Below, in pieces: positions 57,133-64,000 of a stretch of 64,000 bases of DNA. The notes beneath the pieces are model-generated. The model worked only from the letters and a program-made list of their open reading frames with translations. It was not told the DNA's origin and ran no database searches. Every line of letters starts with the position of its first letter. Position 1 is the first letter of the stretch. Origin of the DNA: Diplosphaera chodatii (taxonomy: Eukaryota > Chlorophyta > Trebouxiophyceae > Prasiolales > Stichococcaceae). The DNA lies in the NCBI GenBank assembly GCA_032358165.1, contig JAALGY010000015.1, forward strand, positions 2,852,001 to 2,916,000. Reading direction: 5' to 3'. The position numbers and the translations under genes are program-made.

Positions 57133-59835
57133 TCACAGCGCTCTTGTGCTGCCTGGTGACCCGGCTTCGCCTTCTGGCTGCTGCACACGTGGAGAGCTCA
57201 CTTCTTCAAGCGTCGTGAGGAACTCGCGTAGCTCATCGACTTTCTCGTAGTCATGGAGAACCTCGTAAACCGCCGCCATCCTGTTGTGCATGAGCAGATG
57301 TAACATGCTGGCACCCACATTTGAGTACGGTTGGCAAGTCCACCTTGAGCCTCACATCTGCTGGCCTGGTTGCACATGCACGTGTCAGATGGTACGTGTT
57401 GGTGAGGTAAGTAAGCTGTGTGCGAAGGGATCAGCTGACCCTGCCAGCTGGCTGCTGCGCCATTTCGATATACATGAATGCAAAAATAAATGTCCACCGT
57501 GCTCAAGCAATGTGTACATGGTGTGTGGTGCAAGCAAAAGTTGCATATGCACGATTTTACAGCTGACATAGCAAGACCTCACTTGCTGGGGAGATCTTGC
57601 AGACGCCACCCATTGTCGTTCGCCACCGCCGCCGCCGAGTCGGGTTCCGCTTCGACCCAGCGGGCGTACAGCTCAGTGCGATCGCGCACCGCATCTTGAC
57701 GCCCCTGCTGCTTGTTGCCTTTGCCATAGCGTATGCGATCCTCGAGACGGTCTATACGGAGCAACAAGCAGGTTTACTACAATTGGGTCTGGCGTTGCGA
57801 TGTGCACTGCAGGTCCTGTGACCTGATGTCAGCAGCCCACTGCTTTGCAACAAGGTGACGCCCAATGCAGCTGCTGCAAGGCCATGCTGCGGTGTGCTAG
57901 CAACCATTGATGCAGAGCTGACATCCCACACTTCAGCAGCAAATATGATTCATCGTGTGCTGAGCGCCTGACGACGGCTGAAGCAACGACTGCACAGCTT
58001 TTAGCTCATGTGCGCTTACAGTGCAGAGCCCCTGTGCAAGCAGGGTAGCGAGAGACCCACTGTTGGGCGCACGCTCTATGTATTTGTCCGCATACACAGT
58101 GTGCCACACCAGCAGTCTTATGTTAGAAGAAGAATGCGCACCCATCTCCTTGCGTTCAACTGTACGCCGCAGGATGGCCAGCATCTTGTGCCACTGGTCC
58201 CAAAACTGGCTCATGTTGTTGAAAGCCGTCTGCGCCATCTGCTGGATCTGATTCACTGGTATTGTGCTGTCAACGACTGATTGCAGCACGTCCATGTCCA
58301 GACTGTCGCGGTGCCTCTGCTGTGGCTGCTCTGCTGAGGCTCGCTGGCGGGCGCGCTCAGCATTCATTTGCGTCGCTTGTGCATCCCACTCAGCTCGCAG
58401 CTTCTCCATCGCTGCTTGCTGGTGTGCGCGCTCAGCATCCATTTGCGTCGCGTGTGCAACCCACTCAGCTCGTAGCTGATCCATTGCTGCTCTCCCAAGC
58501 TGCAAACAGAGAGGCCAACTGTCACAGACACATCATTTGTGGCAAACCCATCCATGTCGTTGTCAAGTGCAGAGCAGTTTTTCGCAGCAGGCACCCGCCG
58601 TCTGGTCACGCCATGCGCCTTTACTCAACCGCTGCTGCATGGGGTCCTCAAGCACACATGTCATGACGTGCAGGCAGCCGGACAAACAGTGGCGGTGGTG
58701 CAGGCGCAGTACTGTGCCCCCATGCATTGCCTGCCTGCCTGCCATGCCACACGCAGGCCTAAAGTCCTGGTACATGATATGGCAACCAAGTGTGGCCAGG
58801 AAGCCTCATATCAAATGGCACCATGCGCATGTAAGCAGCTGGTGCCCAAGCCGTACCGCAATTTGCTTTGCAAGGATCGGATGCTCGAAATCACCCTTGT
58901 CCACAAACACCGCCCAGTCCTCTGGCACTCCCAGCGCCATCGGCGCAGCCTGCGACCCAGCTGATCGACTGTCATGGGCGTGTTTGATATGAGCGGCATT
59001 CCTAGTGGACCATGGGCATCAAGTTGCCATGCGGTATGCAAATTGCTTTCAGGCATGAGTGCATATGGCATCTACCCAGTGACCCCCGCCTTGCTGTCAG
59101 AATGTCCGTACGAGAACTGCTGCACCTGCTTGGGCACCCCCTTGCCAATGTCAGGGTGCCGCAGGGACCGCTGACGCGCCAGGCCGTGCAGTTGCGCCCC
59201 CTTAGAGTCACCGTCGTCAGCACCTGCTGTCCCGGCTTTGACCCTGCCCCTTGCCTCGCATGCGGGATTGCTTCCGTCAGCGACTCCAGCGACGTCTTCA
59301 GTGGCAGCTGCAGCCTTGGCACCGCGGCGCCTCTTGACTTTGCCAGTGTCCTGCAGAACCGTGTACAAGTTGTGCAGATTGTGTGCTGCAGAAAATGAAT
59401 ACCAGTCAGGTGTGACACCAATAATCGCGGTAAGCACCTGCGCTTGATGCTGAGATGCAGCGCATGGCAGCAGCCGGGTGCTTAGCATGCATTCAATGGC
59501 TTCAGCAACTGATGTGAACTTGGACACACAGGTTCATGATGTGATCATGGCACGGAGACCCTTACATGAGCAGCAAGCAGACACAGCAGCAGGCAGCTTG
59601 CCTCATCAGGGTGTGCTGCCGCCACATGAATGTTCAGGCTTGCAGCGGCTGCCAAGCTGCCAAAGCAGTGTGCAAGCTGCTGGCTGCTGGCCGAGCCAAT
59701 GCGCATGCTTGGCAAGCTGCTGGCCGGCAGCTCTGCGCACTCATTGTAAGCAGGTCGCTGCTGTCTGACAGCTGCTGCCGCCATAGTTATAGCCCGGGCT
59801 GCCAGGCCCCGAGACCGCGCCCAGCAGGGCAGCAT
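57133..59835 (-). CDS. Family copy A: divergent modular coiled-coil protein
   Basis: Minus-strand exons: 59835-59602, 59437-59126, 58949-58857, 58499-58142, 57751-57583, 57280-57133 (437 residues, phases agree; the 59437-59126 exon is the least sure). Unknown family, shared with copies B-D. Start MLPCWARSRGLAARAITMAA; a spacer exon with NLYTVLQDTGKVKRRRG, which matches the IENAVLQKAGELQRRRR spacer of copy B; AAPMALGVPEDWAVFVDKGD (LGLPE-type module); a long coiled coil with a near-duplicated block (MDQLRAEWVAHATQMDAERA and MEKLRAEWDAQATQMNAERA); DRLEDRIRYGKGN...YARWVEAEPDSAAA...QDLPSK; MAAVYEVLHDYEKVDELREF and end. It lacks the 102-base exon 2 and the VNRAIL exon. Intron 1 is GC-AG (GAG|GCAAGC). 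Confidence 0.75.
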
Positions 59836-60211
59836 GCTGCTTGGCGAGCCGTCAGAGTGCTTGCAGGGGTTTGCGCTGTAGTTTAGCTTGCTGCTGTGAT
59901 GTGTGTTGACCCGAAGCTAGGTGCTCAGACGGCGGATGCAGTCCGGCGGCAACGCCGTCGATTGATCACCCAGCGGCCTGGGGCTGCAGGCCTGCAGCTT
60001 CCAAGACTGGCAGCGGGAAGACCTGCACAATGTGCATCGAAAGTCTCAGAATTCGCCAGCCGAATGGACTATCCAGGCTTGAGAGCATTCACGGCACGCG
60101 CATTGCAGAGCGCAGGGTATTTTGCAGCACACCAGGATATTTGAAAGCCATCTGTGATGCAGTGATCCAGTACAGCAGGTGCAACGTACGTGATCGACAC
60201 GTTGGCTCGTC
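59836..60211. promoter_or_regulatory. Divergent promoter region, family copy A / TPR-CobW gene
   Basis: 376 bases between two divergent start codons. Both promoters must lie here. No motif is identified with certainty. Confidence 0.4.
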
Positions 60212-63200
60212 ATGACGTCTGCAAACGGCGATAGCGACTCAAGCGATGCGAAGCAGCGCGGTGACGCAGCGTTCCTTGCAGGTCCGCATTTTGATATGTT
60301 GGTGCTGCATGTGCCGCTGTCAAGCACACTCTAGCATGAAAACTGGGAAAGAACGTGGCAGCGCCTTCTGTCTGCAGAGTCGCTTTCGAACGGTGTACGA
60401 TACAGCTTGGCTCATGTGCTGTGCATGCAGGCAACTATGCTGCTGCATCAGAGGCCTATGCTGCAGGGCTGGCGCACACGTCTGAGCACCTGCCGCTGTA
60501 CAAGACGCTTGCTGCGAACCTGTCGGCGGCACACGAGCGATGCGGCGACTTTGCGTCGGCACTGCAGGCTGCAGATGCCGCAGTGGCAGCTGCGCCGCTA
60601 TGGGCCAAGGCGCATCTGAGGTGGGTGGATGTAGACATTAGGGTTTGCTGGATGCAGCATCCGGTTCATAGCAGTGTGGGTATGCGAACCGTCACCCAGA
60701 ACTGTCATGTGCAGAATGCCACCTTGCACATGGTCCACCTCCAGAAGCACCACAGCCGCACGGGCAGCTCACTATGTGGCCATCTGCCGGTGTTCCATCC
60801 TTCCCTGTGCACAAGCAGAGGGTAAAACCTAATGGGCAGTGACACGTGCGTCCTGCAGGCGTGGGCGTGCGCTGATCGGCCTCAAGCGCTTCAGCGCGGC
60901 GGCAGAGGCCCTGGAGCACAGCCTGGCGCTATCACCAGGCGACGCTGGCACGCAGCAGGTGTGTCGTTGGGATACATGGGGATGTAGGCCGCACTCTTGC
61001 AGGTGGCGGATTTGAGCTAGTGTCACCAGCCGGAATGTGCTCTGCACATGTCACAGTGGAAGGAATTTTCCTGGGTCAGCTTGCAATATGCAGGCTGGCA
61101 CATCACAGAGGCATGCCTGTAACAGCACGCACAGGCTGCCATCTGTGCTTGAGCCACAACCTGGCCTGCTCGCAGGCTTTGGACCTCGCACGGGAGCTGG
61201 CAGCATGCAGGGCATCGGCGGTGCCGGTGTCGCTGGCGGCCTCCAAGTGGCCCAGCGGCGGCTCAGCTGACGGCGACCATGGCAGCCCCGCAGCAGCCGG
61301 TGCAGCGCAGCCCGATGCACTGGCGCCCACTGCAGCGGCGGCGCGGAAGCAGCTGGGCAACGGCGGAGCCAGCGAGGGGCATGCAGGTGGACTGCCGGCA
61401 AACCCTGAATGCATACTGGGAGACGGTAAAGCTACATCTTGACGGCACCTCATCATGCCATAGAGATCCAGAGTGAGGCGGGCTATGGGCGAGGTGTCAT
61501 CAGCTGCAGAGTCTGCTGCTGCAGGCGCTAAGAAGCCGTGTGTGACCGTGCTGTCGGGCTTCCTGGGGGCGGGCAAAACCACGCTGCTGAACCACATCCT
61601 GGCCAGCGCGCAGGGCATGCGGGTGTGGGTTGTGGCTTGCAGCACCTGTCATCATTTGTTGCAATTTGGTTCTGCATGAGCATGTCATGTCAGCTTAAGT
61701 GAGGCAATAAGGATTGCTCAGACCAGTCACGCTGCTGTGAGTGTGCAAACTCATCACATCGGAGAGCTTCAGACTTCATAACTGACTGCCACACATGTCA
61801 GGGCCCGTCCTCAAATTGCTGCAGATTGCCGTCATCGTGAACGACATGGCCAAGGTCAACGTAGACGCCGCGCTGCTCAGGGACGGCGTCGCCTTCAGGA
61901 CCGCAGAGCCGCGGCTGGTGGAGCTCACCAATGGCTGCATCTGCTGCAGCCTGCGGGCGGACCTGGTTGAGGTGTGGTACAATATTAGCATCCCAGTCCT
62001 ATCTGTACACTGTATTACACCGTGCCACACCAGGAATGTCCTGCGACACTCTGCGGCTGATATGGCCTCCTTGTGAGTCTTTGATGTCAGCATCGTGGCA
62101 TCGGATGGGAAGTCCTGCAGAAGTAACCGATAGGAGTTTGCAGCTGCTGGACCCCACTCTCCAATCCAAGTCATAAAATCCACACAATATCGGTGCCATC
62201 GTGTTCAGGAGGTCAGCGCTCTGGCCAGCGCGGGGCGCTTTGACCACATCGTCATCGAGTCCACCGGTATCGGCGAGCCGCTGCCGGTGGCGGCGGCATT
62301 TGCAGCGGTGGCGCCGGACGGCAGGATGTTGGCAGATGTGGCACAGCTGGACACCTTGGTGACTGGCAGGGGCTAGTAGTGATACCTGCGCTGGCCATTG
62401 ATCGTCATATCCGCCAGAAGACCTGGGCAAGACCACAGATGTGCAACAGCATCCAGCATCACTCGCCCTAGGGCACCTTTCCTGTGCTCAAGGCGGAATG
62501 TCGCAATCAGCATCACCAATCTGCGCAGGTCACGGTTGTGGACGCGGAGCAGTTCCTGCCGATGGTCCAGGGTGGATCGGGGCCAGCTCAGGTGGTGACG
62601 CCAGCGGCGACTGGCGACCTGTCGAAGTTGTTGATAGATCAGGTGCCCTGCCGGCGGCACGCTCACACCAGCCTGACTGGGATGTATCAGGGTGTATGCC
62701 CTGATCTGTACTGCAACCATGCGCTTCTGCCATTGCATCACTGGAGGGCTGCACTTTGCTCTGCATAATTGTGATGCTGTGCTTGATCCGCAGGTCGAGT
62801 TTGCGAATGTCGTGCTGCTCAACAAGTGCGACAGGGTGAACACGGCGCAGCTGCATCAGGTACCTGCATGCAGCATATTTGAAGCCAATGCTGTGCACCT
62901 TGGCAATGCACAAGCTAGTCTGTTCATGCTGTTAGGTGAGCACCTGATGTGCACTGTTGGTGGCGCAGACAGAAGCCGTGATATGGCGCTTGAACCCCAC
63001 GGCAAGGCTGCTGCGGTGTAAGCGCTGCGGGGTGGATGTGTCGGAGGTGCTCAGCACTGGCAGCTTTGACATGGCGGCGGCGGCCGCTACTGCCGGCTGG
63101 CAGCAGGTGGCTCTTATGTTCTGCTGATGTCCCATGCCGTCCAGCACAACCCAGGTGTTCATGGGCTTCTGCAATCAGTTTTAAATGTGCATGACGCCTC

Positions 63201-63685
63201 ATGCTTGAGGCAGCTGATCGCATGCAGGAAGTCGCGGGGTCGCACCCCCCAGAGTCTGAGGAGTTTGGCATCTCCAGCTTCGTTTGGACAGACCAGTGAG
63301 TGTGTATATCCTTCTCAGGCATGCACTGTCACCTGAGGCCAAGACCTGCAGTGCTACCCTGTCTCAACGATTCCTCAACGGTGTCCTCACTTGACACAAA
63401 GCAGGGGCAACACGAGGTGGCCAACAGCTCTTACCCGGGTGATGATGCACGGGTCCTCCGTGTAGGCACATCACCAATCTGGCGAGGCGCTGCTTCCACC
63501 CAGGCCGCCTATGGACTGCCGTGCACGGGGCGGACCCAGACAGCAGGGAATGCAGCGGCCGGAAGCCGGAAGCAGCGCCGCCGCTGCCCCGCTGCCTGCG
63601 CTCCAAGGGCCACTTCCGGCTGGCGCACGAGCCGCAGCGCCGCTGGCAGTGGTCCACAGCAGGTGCTGCCCAGCAGGATGTGTAG
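60212..63685 (+). CDS. TPR-CobW fusion: COG0523 metal-chaperone GTPase with TPR N-terminus
   Basis: Exons: 60212-60281, 60431-60620, 60859-60958, 61176-61425, 61474-61622, 61825-61971, 62209-62358, 62529-62642, 62794-62859, 62969-63106, 63228-63295, 63487-63685 (546 residues, phases agree). Residues 1-120 hold about three TPR units ([64 protein letters not shown]). After a low-complexity linker comes a CobW GTPase: [14 protein letters not shown] (Walker A, about 232), NGCICCSLR (CxCC metal motif, about 290), [15 protein letters not shown] (base recognition), and the C-terminal domain [40 protein letters not shown]0523 proteins hand zinc or cobalt to client enzymes. The TPR-CobW join (61425/61474) uses a weak acceptor. 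Two separate genes, with CobW starting at ATG 61485, remain possible. A donor at 63662 could continue the gene past the window. Confidence 0.78.
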
Positions 63686-64000
63686 CCCTGCAGAACATCG
63701 GGGGTCAAGCAGGCCGAGTTATCACGGCTCAGCGCAATGGGACTTTGAGTTGGAACTTCGTCAGCAGTGGCATTTGCTCAGCATGCATGACCTGTGTCCT
63801 GGCTCACTGATGCGGATGCTAACTCGCATGAGCCTGGCCCACGCTGTGCTGGGAAACAGCAGGCTATATGCTGATGTGCAACAGGCTGAACACCAATGTT
63901 CCGGCCTTGCAGGGGCCGTCCAGTGCTTCACTCCTGAAGGCGACGGCTGGCCCGCTGACAGCAGCAAGGATGCCTCAGGTCTGGAAGCACAGCGCTGTGC
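63686..64000. other. 3' region of the TPR-CobW gene, window end
   Basis: No certain exon. A good acceptor (CCTTGCAG, ending 63912) followed by an open frame to the window edge may be a further CobW exon, if the donor at 63662 is used, or the start of another gene. Confidence 0.3.

Noticed and set aside
1..64000. tRNA, rRNA, CRISPR arrays, operons, bacterial insertion sequences
   Set aside because: I looked on both strands and saw no convincing cloverleaf, rRNA core sequence, regular spaced repeats or bacterial gene layout; the window is intron-rich eukaryotic DNA.

Overview
This is nuclear DNA of a eukaryote, most probably a green alga and perhaps of the Trebouxiophyceae type. Genes have many short introns (roughly 100-600 bases). 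Coding sequence is GC-rich with alanine, glycine and glutamine runs. The recognisable proteins are a plant/algal set: hydroxyproline O-arabinosyltransferase, ER-type allantoate amidohydrolase, telobox Myb, LEA protein. A plant-type telomere motif (TTTAGGG) also occurs once inside an intron. The taxon is inference. There is no sign of an operon, phage, plasmid or CRISPR array. I rebuilt exons by hand from splice sites, reading phase and family conservation, so boundaries are predictions.

Layout. 1-180: possible tail of an unknown gene. 1251-5228 and 7842-11265 (+): two tandem paralogues joining an N-terminal telobox-type Myb domain to C-terminal ankyrin repeats; the first carries a single-base frameshift. 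12453-14265 (-): a LEA protein with a mitochondrial-type presequence. 14891-15566 (+): a Yippee protein. 16503-20284 (-): an alpha/beta hydrolase with a full catalytic triad. 21158-25185 (-): allantoate amidohydrolase with a signal peptide, followed by an extra copy of its terminal exon. 25997-30621 (-): a 15-exon hydroxyproline O-arabinosyltransferase. 30878-33717 (+): the GPI8/PIG-K catalytic subunit of GPI transamidase, divergent from the arabinosyltransferase. 34218-39537 (+): a LanC-like protein.

40772-59835 is the unusual part. It holds four tandem, same-strand paralogues (here called family copies A to D) of a protein I cannot assign to any known family. They share a modular exon structure, an N-terminal organelle-targeting-like segment, repeated LGLPE modules, a coiled coil, a D-x-x-E-D...Y-G-x-G-N...W-A-R-W module and a final A-x-L-Y-E-x-L-R-D module. 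All four use a GC-AG first intron. Between copies A and B lie a 1291-base non-autonomous CACTA-type DNA transposon with perfect 27-base terminal inverted repeats and a CAT target duplication, and an opposite-strand gene with repeated CxxC zinc-ribbon units. 60212-63685 (+): a TPR protein joined to a CobW/COG0523 metal-chaperone GTPase.

The genes do not form one pathway. Two neighbouring divergent genes (arabinosyltransferase and GPI8) both serve the secretory pathway. Allantoate amidohydrolase belongs to purine-nitrogen recovery in the ER. Themes of the window are tandem duplication, intron gain or loss between paralogues, and frequent GC-AG introns.
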